Program-made: the position numbers and the translations under genes
Part shown: in pieces, positions 14,711-21,892 of the stretch
Numbering within the stretch: position 1 is the stretch's first letter
How the letters are laid out: every line of letters begins with the position of its first letter
The notes under the pieces: generated by a model
Told to the model about the DNA's origin: nothing
The model's database searches: none
Seen by the model: only the letters and a program-made list of their open reading frames with translations
Source: an uncultured Ruminococcus sp.
Lineage (GTDB): Bacteria > Bacillota > Clostridia > Oscillospirales > CAG-272
Assembly: GCA_902796505.1 (NCBI GenBank)
Contig: CADBPA010000233.1
Coordinates: forward strand, 1-22,812
DNA length: 22,812 nt
Direction: 5' to 3'

Positions 14711-14737
14711 GATCGGATCGCATAAAGGGATCCGATC
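14711..14737. repeat. Perfect 9-base inverted repeat at the end of the isomerase gene
   Basis: GATCGGATC (14711-14719) and GATCCGATC (14729-14737) flank a nine-base spacer and overlap the TGA stop of the minus-strand isomerase gene. It has no T-run of its own, so it may be an RNA-stabilising hairpin ahead of the shared terminator. Confidence 0.6.
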
Positions 14738-15605
14738 ATTTCTTCACGCGGTAGGAATCGACGCGGCGCGCAAGTTCTTTGGCTACGGCGCCCATATAGT
14801 TGCAGATCGCGCCCGAAACTTCCCTGAAGGAATTATGGAAGATGCCGTCGGCCTCCAGCGTCAGATCGCCGGTATAATCGATCTCGCCGAGCGCGCGGCA
14901 GATCTCGTCCCAGTGAAGGAGAGAGACGCCGGGGACGGTATGCAGATCGCTGACGTAGTCCACGTCGTGGGTATGGATCGTGCCGAGGCGGTCGTGACCG
15001 AGGATGCGGATGCTGTCCTCCGGCTCGCGCTCGCAAAGAGCGACGTGCCCGATGTCAAGGCAAAGGGTGAAGGCTTCCGGATCGTTCAGCGCGTCAAAAT
15101 AGTTGGCGTGTTCGTGGGGATCCGAGCAGGCGTCCTCGGTGATGCAGTGGGTGACCGGGTGGCGCTGCCACATATTTTCGATCGCGATCTTGATGCCGAA
15201 CTCCTTGGCGAACGGCGCAAGAGAACGGTAAAACGCCATATTGGCTTCAAAATGCTCCTGCTCGTGACCGTAGAATCTTCCCATTTGGAGAGGATGAACG
15301 ATGATCGCCTTTGCGCCGAGGATCGCCGCATATTCGATGCAGCGCGGAAGCATCGGATAGGTTTCTTTGTAGTAGCGCTCGTATCCTCCGCCGAACGGAG
15401 CGTGCGCCTGATTGAAGATCAACCCGCGTTCTTTGGCGAGCGAGCGCATCCGGACGGCGTCCTCTTTGTAGCCGTCGGCATAAATATTAGCCGGGTGGAA
15501 CATCGAGTAGTCGATCGCCGGGAATCCCGCCGCGGCAAAGAGGTCCATCGCTTGCTCCGGCGGATAAGCCTGAAAAAGAAAGTCGGTTTGCGTCGAATAT
15601 AACAT
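14736..15605 (-). CDS. Sugar phosphate isomerase/epimerase family TIM-barrel protein
   Basis: The 289-residue product belongs to the xylose-isomerase-like TIM-barrel superfamily, which also contains endonuclease IV. Likely metal ligands are E143 (AIENMW), D184 and H187 (LCLDIGHV), H213/D214 (HTHDVDY) and E251 (LEADG). H68 (QAHAP) and H104 (VHP) line the barrel. The D-I-G-H and E-N motifs fit the sugar isomerase/epimerase branch rather than a DNA-repair nuclease. The substrate cannot be read from sequence. AAAGGAG lies ahead of the ATG, 24 bases after the preceding membrane-protein gene, so it ends the phoH-to-isomerase transcript. It converges on the GH20/lyase operon, which makes a role in metabolising the released sugar possible but unproven. 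Confidence 0.87.
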   Translation of the reverse strand: MLYSTQTDFLFQAYPPEQAMDLFAAAGFPAIDYSMFHPANIYADGYKEDAVRMRSLAKERGLIFNQAHAPFGGGYERYYKETYPMLPRCIEYAAILGAKAIIVHPLQMGRFYGHEQEHFEANMAFYRSLAPFAKEFGIKIAIENMWQRHPVTHCITEDACSDPHEHANYFDALNDPEAFTLCLDIGHVALCEREPEDSIRILGHDRLGTIHTHDVDYVSDLHTVPGVSLLHWDEICRALGEIDYTGDLTLEADGIFHNSFREVSGAICNYMGAVAKELARRVDSYRVKK

Positions 15606-15629
15606 GGTTTTTCTCCTTTGAACGGCAGC

Positions 15630-16106
15630 TCACTCAGGATCCTGCCGGTTTTTTTCGTTCAGTTTACGGAAAGCGCGCGCAAGATAGCGTGCGATGATCC
15701 CCTGCTTGCGGAATTCCTTGTAGAAGAGGAAAACGTCAAAAATGACGAGCAGGATCGGGATCACCGAGAATCCTCTGCGAACGATGCACTGCACGATAAA
15801 AAAGACGAACAGCGCAAAAAGCGCGAGATGGTAGATCGGCGCGGTGAAGAGAAAACCGCGCAGAGTCGTGACGCCGTCCTTTTCGGTCAGTTTCCCGGTG
15901 AAATACGTACCGACAAGAAAGCCGTTGTCCTTCGTCGCGCCGCCGCGGTATTCGCACCGGATACGGATGCGATCTCCCTTTTCGGTCAGGCGAATGGCGG
16001 GCGGCTCTCCCTCAAAACGCACGTTGCGGTTCACCCGCTCGTCGTCGCGCAGAAAGGCGAGCGTCTCTTCCCTTCCGGCTTGCGTTTCAAAATGCAGATA
16101 TTTCAT
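15630..16106 (-). CDS. Small membrane protein of unknown function (two transmembrane helices)
   Basis: This is a 158-residue protein that I do not recognise. Residues 1-88 look like a soluble beta-rich domain (alternating charged and hydrophobic stretches such as RNVRFEGEPPAIRLTEKGDR). Two hydrophobic helices follow at about 91-109 and 112-129, joined by a very short turn with two arginines. The tail (130-158) is basic and amphipathic. The helical hairpin should place both termini on the same side, and the basic tail suggests the cytoplasm. Its ATG starts one base after the stop codon of the serine hydrolase gene, with no clear ribosome binding site, so translation is probably coupled. A beta-rich domain next to a helical hairpin recalls YcxB-like proteins of Bacillota, but that is a guess. 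Confidence 0.75.
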   Translation of the reverse strand: MKYLHFETQAGREETLAFLRDDERVNRNVRFEGEPPAIRLTEKGDRIRIRCEYRGGATKDNGFLVGTYFTGKLTEKDGVTTLRGFLFTAPIYHLALFALFVFFIVQCIVRRGFSVIPILLVIFDVFLFYKEFRKQGIIARYLARAFRKLNEKNRQDPE

Positions 16107-16107
16107 A

Positions 16108-17253
16108 TCAGTCGAGGCAGGAATAGATCACGTTGCGCAGACGGGGGATCACCACACGGTGCAGACCGCCCATATGCTCGGCATGGAAGAAAGAAACGCC
16201 GCTTTCCGGGCAGGCGGAAAAGATCGAGAGCTTCGCGCCGTCCCATCCGAAGGCGCCTTGCGGAAGAAGATTACCGCCGGCGGCGGGATCCATCACCGCA
16301 CGCACGCCGAACCCATAGCCGTAGCCAAGCAGATGCGGCGCGTCCTGATAGGTCGCAAGCTGCGCCGGAGAAAGCTGATTTCTCCGCATCAGATCGACCG
16401 TGTAGGAAGAAAGGATGCGGTTTCCGTTCGCCGCTTTGCCCTTATGCGTCAGCGCTTCGGCAAGTCGGATCTGATCTTCGACGGTGGAAACAAGCCCTGC
16501 GCCGCCGGAATCGTAAGAGGGGCCGAAAAGAAAGGGATTGTCGAGCGGATCGATCTCCATCGGGCATTTGGTGCGCTCGTTATACGCATAATGCGTGGCG
16601 AGGCGCGGGAGGCGATCCTCGGTAATGCCGAAGGTCGTATCCTTCATTCCGAGCGGATCGAAGATATGCTCTTTGCAATATTCGCTGAATTTCTGCCCGG
16701 AAACGAGTTCGACCACCGCCGCCATCACGTCGAGCGAGAGGCTGTAGCGGTAATCGCTTCCCGGCTCAAAGGCGAGCGGCTCGGAAGCGAGCGCACGGGC
16801 GACCTCAACGGTCGGGCAGCGGCCGTTCGTCTGCTCCCGAACGGTCTTGATCGCGGAACAGTTCAGATCGTAATGCATTCCCGATCCCATCGAAAGCAGA
16901 TGCCGGATCAGGATCGGATTTTTCGCTTCGGTGATCTGCTCTGCGCCTTTTTCGTCTTTTTTGCGGATATACATCTTCCGGTATTCCGGAAGATAGGCGT
17001 AAAGCGGATCGGTGGCAAGGATCTCGCCGCGTTCGATCAGCTGCGCCGCGGCGATCGCCGTCGTCACCTTCGTGACCGAATAGAGATAATAGAGCGCGTC
17101 CGGGCGGACGGGCGTATGCAGACGGATGCTGTCATAACCGCTCTGGTGGCGGAAAACTTCTCTGCCGTCTTTGTAAACGACCGTATCGGATCCCGGAACG
17201 CCGAGCGCCGGCAGATAGTAATCGAGAAAGTTTTTCAATGCTTGAAAATTCAT
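16108..17253 (-). CDS. Serine hydrolase, class C beta-lactamase fold
   Basis: This 381-residue protein belongs to the beta-lactamase-related serine hydrolase family (Pfam Beta-lactamase), which includes esterases, D-amino-acid peptidases and penicillin-binding-like enzymes. The nucleophile motif SxxK is SVTK (S59-K62), preceded by YYLYS. The second motif normally reads YxN; here PGSDYRYSLSLD gives Y170-S-L, replacing the Asn. A C-terminal QGAFGWDGA segment takes the place of the KTG/HxG strand. No signal peptide is evident, so it is probably cytoplasmic, which argues against antibiotic resistance. The ATG at 17253 is chosen because GAGGA lies seven bases upstream; an in-frame GTG at 17292 has no site. 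It follows mutS2 by 63 bases without a visible terminator. The substrate is unknown. Confidence 0.88.
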   Translation of the reverse strand: MNFQALKNFLDYYLPALGVPGSDTVVYKDGREVFRHQSGYDSIRLHTPVRPDALYYLYSVTKVTTAIAAAQLIERGEILATDPLYAYLPEYRKMYIRKKDEKGAEQITEAKNPILIRHLLSMGSGMHYDLNCSAIKTVREQTNGRCPTVEVARALASEPLAFEPGSDYRYSLSLDVMAAVVELVSGQKFSEYCKEHIFDPLGMKDTTFGITEDRLPRLATHYAYNERTKCPMEIDPLDNPFLFGPSYDSGGAGLVSTVEDQIRLAEALTHKGKAANGNRILSSYTVDLMRRNQLSPAQLATYQDAPHLLGYGYGFGVRAVMDPAAGGNLLPQGAFGWDGAKLSIFSACPESGVSFFHAEHMGGLHRVVIPRLRNVIYSCLD

Positions 17254-17316
17254 CGGATATTCCTCGGATGCAATGTTTTTTGATTGGATCACAGATAAGC
17301 GTGTCGGAAGCGGCGA

Positions 17317-19719
17317 TTATTTTTTGCCGAGTTCCACGACGGTCACGCCGGCGTCTCCCTCACCGTACGCCGCGTGGTGAAATTCCTTGATGCGCCGATC
17401 GGATTTGAAATAGCGCCAGAGTGCGGCGCGAAGCGCGCCGGTCCCTTTTCCGTGTATGATACGAACCGAGCCGATTCCCGCCAGAACGGCGTCGTCGAGA
17501 TATTTATCCACGACGAACCATGCGTCGTCCCCGATCATGCCGCGCACGTCCACTTCGGTGTGGAAATTGGAAACCGAGGTGGTCTTGACCTTCCCTTCGG
17601 AGGGTTTTGACGGCGCTTTCGTGCGGTACTGATGCTCGCTGTCGATCAGGCGAAGTTCGCGCTCGGAAAGCTTGGTTTTGAGAATGCCGGAACTGACGGC
17701 GTATTTTCCGCTCTTGTCGGCGAGAGCCGTCACTTCTCCTTCCCGCCCGAGCGCAACAAGATAGACCTTGTCTCCCACTTTGAGCGGCCTCGGCAGGTGA
17801 TAATCTTCCTCGGCGCTGACCTCGCGGATGCCCATTGCGGCGTAGGCTTCGTCGTTTTCTCTGAGCGTTTTTCGGATCTCATCGCGGGCGCGATTCATCA
17901 TCTCATCCCGCTTTTGCTTGTCTTCCTGCTTTTTGAGTTCCTCCAGCTGACGGAAGATAAACTCGCTGGATGCACGAGCGCTTTCAAGAATCTGCCTTGC
18001 TTTTTGCGTCTGTTTTGCGATTTCTTCTTCGCTTTTTTGTATTTTTTCATTCAGTTTCCGCTCGGCGGACTCTTTGAACATCTCATACTCGCGCCGCAGT
18101 CTCTCCGCCGTTTCGCGCTCGCGCTCCATTTTGGCGCGGCTGCTGTCGAGACGGTCGATGACGTCCTCAAAGCGCTTGTTGTCGTGTTCGATGAGTTTTC
18201 CCGCCCGTTCGATGACTTCGGCGGGGACGCCGAGTTTTTCGGAGATGGCAAACGCGTTGGATCTTCCCGGCGTACCGACGATCAGCTTGTAGGTCGGACG
18301 AAGCGTTTCGACGTCAAATTCACAGGAGGCGTTCTGTACGCGCGGCGTATCCAGCGCATAGGCTTTCAGTTCTGCGTAATGGGTGGTCGCGGCGGCGGTC
18401 GCTCCGCTCTTCTGTACCTGCTCCAGAATGGCGATGGCAAGCGCCGCGCCTTCGATCGGATCGGTACCCGATCCGAGTTCGTCGAAAAGGACCATTGAAC
18501 GCTTTCCGCAATGCGAAAGAATATCCACCACGTTGACCATATGCGCCGAGAAGGTGGAAAGCGACGCCTCGATGCTCTGCTCGTCTCCAATATCGGCAAG
18601 GATCTCGGAAAACACGCCGACGCGGGAATCCGGCTCGGCGGGGATCTGCAGGCCGGACTGCGCCATCAGGGCAAACAAACCGAGCGTTTTGAGCGTGACC
18701 GTCTTGCCGCCGGTGTTCGGACCGGTGATAACGAGCGTATCGAAATCTTTTCCGATCGATACGTCGATCGGGACGACCGTCTCGCGGTTCAGAAGCGGAT
18801 GGCGGGCGCGGTGGAGCGAGATCTCCCGCCGCTCGGTGATGACCGGCATTTCGGCTCTCATCGAGATCGCGAGCGTCGCGCAGGCAAAAATAAAGGACAG
18901 TTCGGTAATATTCCGGTAATTGAGCGTGAACGCCGAGGAATGTTCGGCAACCTCTGCCGAAAGGCTCGCAAGGATCCGCTCGATCTCGTTCTTTTCGGCT
19001 GCGGCAAGGCTTTTCAGCTCGTTGTTTGCTTCCACGACCGCGATCGGCTCGACGAAGAGCGTCGCACCCGATGAGGAAGTATCGTGAACGAGACCTTTCA
19101 GCTCGTTGCGGTATTCGGCTTTCACCGGCACGACGTAACGGCCGCCGCGCATGGTAACGATATTTTCCTGAAGATATTTCAGCCGCGCGCCGCTGACGTA
19201 GCTTTGCAGCGTGTCCTTGATCTTATCGTTCGTGCGGCGGATCTTGCGGCGGATCTCGGCAAGCTCCGGGCTGGCTTCATCGGCGATCATATCCTCCGAA
19301 AGAATGGCGCGTTTGATCTTCTCTTCGAGCGTCCGGTTGGGCAGAAGGCGCTCAAAGATCTCGTCGAGCGAGGTCTCGAACGGCTTGTCCGTATGGATAT
19401 AATCGAGGCAGATTCGCGCGCTGTAAAGAAGCGAGGCGGCGTCGAGCAGTTCCTTCGGAGAAAGCGTCGCCCCTTTATAGGCGCGCTCCGCCGCCGCGTC
19501 CACCGTTTCGGGCGCGGAAAAAGGAGGATAGCCCTTCGCCGAGATCAGGCGTTTGGCATCCTCAGTCCTCCTCTGCCGCGCCAGCACGGTTTCGTAATCG
19601 TCCGACGGCGTCAGAGAGGCGGCTTTCGCTTTTGCCCCGGCGGTGGAAGCGCATTCGACCAGCCGGGCAAGGATCTTATCATATTCCAGCGTTTGAAGCG
19701 TTTTATCGGTAAAAAGCAT
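17317..19719 (-). CDS. mutS2: MutS2 / RqcU endonuclease-ATPase with Smr domain
   Basis: The 800-residue protein matches the usual MutS2 size. An N-terminal core and clamp region (about 1-290) precedes the ABC-type ATPase with Walker A GPNTGGKT (333-340) and Walker B VLFDELGSGTD (410-420). A long charged coiled coil (about 515-625), a KOW-like region (about 645-690) and a C-terminal Smr domain (about 720-800) with VDVRG (723-727) and HGKGTG (756-761) follow. The MutS mismatch-recognition domain is absent, as expected. Family members suppress recombination, and in Bacillus the protein splits collided ribosomes so that quality control can proceed. The gene begins two bases after the recO stop codon, within the phoH-ybeY-era-recO string. 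The Smr LDxR motif is VDVR here, a mild variant. Confidence 0.97.
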   Translation of the reverse strand: MLFTDKTLQTLEYDKILARLVECASTAGAKAKAASLTPSDDYETVLARQRRTEDAKRLISAKGYPPFSAPETVDAAAERAYKGATLSPKELLDAASLLYSARICLDYIHTDKPFETSLDEIFERLLPNRTLEEKIKRAILSEDMIADEASPELAEIRRKIRRTNDKIKDTLQSYVSGARLKYLQENIVTMRGGRYVVPVKAEYRNELKGLVHDTSSSGATLFVEPIAVVEANNELKSLAAAEKNEIERILASLSAEVAEHSSAFTLNYRNITELSFIFACATLAISMRAEMPVITERREISLHRARHPLLNRETVVPIDVSIGKDFDTLVITGPNTGGKTVTLKTLGLFALMAQSGLQIPAEPDSRVGVFSEILADIGDEQSIEASLSTFSAHMVNVVDILSHCGKRSMVLFDELGSGTDPIEGAALAIAILEQVQKSGATAAATTHYAELKAYALDTPRVQNASCEFDVETLRPTYKLIVGTPGRSNAFAISEKLGVPAEVIERAGKLIEHDNKRFEDVIDRLDSSRAKMERERETAERLRREYEMFKESAERKLNEKIQKSEEEIAKQTQKARQILESARASSEFIFRQLEELKKQEDKQKRDEMMNRARDEIRKTLRENDEAYAAMGIREVSAEEDYHLPRPLKVGDKVYLVALGREGEVTALADKSGKYAVSSGILKTKLSERELRLIDSEHQYRTKAPSKPSEGKVKTTSVSNFHTEVDVRGMIGDDAWFVVDKYLDDAVLAGIGSVRIIHGKGTGALRAALWRYFKSDRRIKEFHHAAYGEGDAGVTVVELGKK

Positions 19720-19721
19720 AT

Positions 19722-20510
19722 TCAGGGTTGTTCTCTTTCCACGGATTTATAGAATTCGAGCGTCGTGAAACTCCGCTCAAGATGATGCAGAAGATAGGTC
19801 TCTGCCGCGCGCGCGAACAGCGCCGCGTCCTCCGGGGCAAGCCGGAAAGCGTAAAGTTTCTCCACCGGGCAATAAATGCAGTAGATCAGCGCGTCCTTTG
19901 CGCCGGAAGACAGCGGACAGACGATATGCGCCCGTCCCTCGTCCGGTTCTTCTCTTCGTTCGTCGATCTGCTTCTGCCGGCAGGCCGCGCATTGCAAAAA
20001 ACCGTCCATGATATGGAAGAGGAAATCGCCGTTCCGCGTTCCGCATTCGGAGCAGGACAGGATATCCGGCAAAAAACCGATGATCGCGGCAAGCCGGATC
20101 TCAAACGCCGCCTTGATCTTCCACCGCGGAGCGCGCTTTTCCGCCGTCGCGTAAAGCGAATTGAGCGCAAGGCGCAGCAGATCCCGCCCCGGCTCCGCCG
20201 TCGCGACGTCCTCGAGCACCTCGCAGAAATAGGAAGAAAGCGCGAGTCCTTCGAGCGAATCCCGCATTCCGAAGAAACTTTCTATCAGATCCGCGTCGAG
20301 GATGCGGTAATATTCGCCCCTGCGTTCGAGAATGAATTTTCCGTAGCAGAACTGCTGCGTGGAGGACATTTTTCGGCTTTTGTAGGATCTTGCCTGAGGC
20401 GCGAGCGCCGAGACGATCCCCTCCTCCGCCGTATAGATCGTGACGATGCGGTCGGCTTCGCGCACGTTGGTCGCGCGCAGGATCAGCCCGGTCACTTCCT
20501 TCTGGATCAT
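19722..20510 (-). CDS. recO: DNA repair protein RecO
   Basis: This 262-residue recombination mediator anneals complementary strands and, with RecR, loads RecA onto SSB-coated DNA. An N-terminal OB fold (about 1-80, starting VTGLILRATNVREADRIVTIYT) is followed by a helical domain. The latter contains a four-cysteine zinc site with C153, C156 (CSEC), C174 and C177 (CAAC). Its ATG overlaps the era stop codon by four bases, so translation is coupled. SSB, whose C-terminal tip RecO binds, is encoded in the same window but in a different operon. Confidence 0.96.
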   Translation of the reverse strand: MIQKEVTGLILRATNVREADRIVTIYTAEEGIVSALAPQARSYKSRKMSSTQQFCYGKFILERRGEYYRILDADLIESFFGMRDSLEGLALSSYFCEVLEDVATAEPGRDLLRLALNSLYATAEKRAPRWKIKAAFEIRLAAIIGFLPDILSCSECGTRNGDFLFHIMDGFLQCAACRQKQIDERREEPDEGRAHIVCPLSSGAKDALIYCIYCPVEKLYAFRLAPEDAALFARAAETYLLHHLERSFTTLEFYKSVEREQP

Positions 20511-21400
20511 TCCTCGTCCTCTTTACGGTATCCGAGATCCGAGATCATAAAATCGCTGTCGCGCCAGTTCTCCTTGACGCGGACGTAAAGATCGAGAAAG
20601 ACCTTTGTATCGAGCAGATTTTCGAGATCCTCTCTCGCGTAACTGCCGATTTTTTTGATCATCGCGCCGTTTTTGCCGATGATGATGCCTTTGTGCGTCT
20701 GGCGTTCGCAGTAGATCTCGGCGCGGATGGATACGACGCCGTTTTTCTCTTTCCATTCCTCAATGGTGACCGCCGTTCCGTGCGGAATCTCGTCCTCCAG
20801 CATCCGCAGCAGTTTTTCGCGGATGATCTCCGCCGCCATACGGCGCTCCGGCTGATCGGTCGCAATATCGTCCGGGAAGAACCATTCGCTCTCATGCAGA
20901 AAAGCCTTGCATTCGTCGATCACGACGCTGACTTGTTCGCCGCTTTTGGCGCAGGTCGGGATCACGGCGGCAAAATCGTACGCCTCGGTGTAACTCTGAA
21001 TGGTCTTTGCGATATTCGCCGGACGAACGGTATCGGTCTTGTTGATGACCAGGACGGCGGGGATCTTTTCGGCGCGCAGATTGCGGATGATCTGCGATTC
21101 GATGTCGCCGACTTCCTCCCTCGCTTCGACGACGAGGATCGCCGCGTCCACGCCGCGGATGGTGTCGTTTACGGTTTTGACCATAAAATTGCCGAGTTTG
21201 GTGCGCGGTTTATGTAAACCGGGGGTGTCGAAAAAGACGTACTGCGCCTCTCCCTCGGTCAGAATACCGGTGATGCGGTTGCGCGTGGTCTGCGGCTTCT
21301 TTGAGACGATGGCGATCTTTTCGCCGATCATCGCGTTGAGGAGAGTGGATTTGCCGACGTTCGGCCGGCCGACGATCGCAATAAAAGCTGTTGTTGTCAT
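20507..21400 (-). CDS. era: GTPase Era
   Basis: This 297-residue ribosome-assembly GTPase binds the 3' end of 16S rRNA. GTP-binding motifs are G1 GRPNVGKS (11-18), G3 DTPG (58-61), G4 NKTD (120-123) and a G5 CAKSG (150-154). The effector region is KPQTTRNRITGI. The C-terminal KH domain carries GIIIGKNGAMIKKIG (238-252). The PTRTK-like site is replaced by HKPRTKLGNFM, within the normal range for the family. AGGAAG lies upstream of the ATG, 15 bases after ybeY. Here era directly follows ybeY; the diacylglycerol kinase (dgkA) or cytidine deaminase gene often placed between them in Bacillota is missing. Confidence 0.98.
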   Translation of the reverse strand: MTTTAFIAIVGRPNVGKSTLLNAMIGEKIAIVSKKPQTTRNRITGILTEGEAQYVFFDTPGLHKPRTKLGNFMVKTVNDTIRGVDAAILVVEAREEVGDIESQIIRNLRAEKIPAVLVINKTDTVRPANIAKTIQSYTEAYDFAAVIPTCAKSGEQVSVVIDECKAFLHESEWFFPDDIATDQPERRMAAEIIREKLLRMLEDEIPHGTAVTIEEWKEKNGVVSIRAEIYCERQTHKGIIIGKNGAMIKKIGSYAREDLENLLDTKVFLDLYVRVKENWRDSDFMISDLGYRKEDEE

Positions 21401-21415
21401 AATAAACTTCCTGTT

Positions 21416-21892
21416 TTATTCAAGATTCAATGCGGTGACGATCTCTTTTTGCAGACGACATTGCAGCTCGTCCTCTTCTTCGCTTCTCTCGTGATCGTAG
21501 CCGAGCAGATGAAGCGTGGAATGCACGGTCAGAAAAGCGACTTCCCGGAGAAATCCGTGCCCAAGTTCCGCCGCCTGCTCTTTGGCGCGCGGAAGAGAAA
21601 GAACGATATCGCCGAGTTCGCAAAGATCCCGGCATTCGACCTCGTCAAACTGCCCGTCCTCATAGAGCGGAAAAGACAGCACGTCGGTCGGGCGGTCGAC
21701 GCCGCGATATTCTTTGTTGAGTTCGTGGATGTATTCCGGGCCGCAAAGGGTGACCGAAACCTCGGTGGGATAGGGATGTCCCTCATGCTTCAGCGCAGCG
21801 TAGACCGCGCGGCGGATCACACGGCGAAGTTCCGGGGTATCCTCTTCAAACGGCTCTTTTGCCGAGATGATGACGTGAAGCGGTATCCTCAT
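21416..21892 (-). CDS. ybeY: Endoribonuclease YbeY (16S rRNA maturation)
   Basis: This is a 158-residue zinc-dependent endoribonuclease involved in 16S rRNA 3'-end processing and ribosome quality control. The signature is H124-S-T-L-H128-L-L-G-Y-D-H134-E, whose three histidines bind zinc. The conserved NKEYRGVDRPTDVLSFP segment (59-75) is also present. AGGAGG precedes the ATG, which overlaps the phoH stop codon by four bases (ATGA). Confidence 0.97.
   Translation of the reverse strand: MRIPLHVIISAKEPFEEDTPELRRVIRRAVYAALKHEGHPYPTEVSVTLCGPEYIHELNKEYRGVDRPTDVLSFPLYEDGQFDEVECRDLCELGDIVLSLPRAKEQAAELGHGFLREVAFLTVHSTLHLLGYDHERSEEEDELQCRLQKEIVTALNLE

Noticed and set aside
14736..15605. Endonuclease IV (DNA repair)
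   Set aside because: It shares the TIM-barrel superfamily, but the metal-site pattern and neighbouring segments fit sugar isomerases/epimerases, and the characteristic endonuclease IV signatures were not seen.
16108..17253. Antibiotic-resistance beta-lactamase
   Set aside because: There is no export signal, the Y-x-N motif is altered and no KTG is evident. The fold is shared by many esterases and peptidases.
17254..17292. GTG-started extension of the serine hydrolase
   Set aside because: No ribosome site precedes the GTG, while GAGGA lies seven bases before the ATG at 17253.
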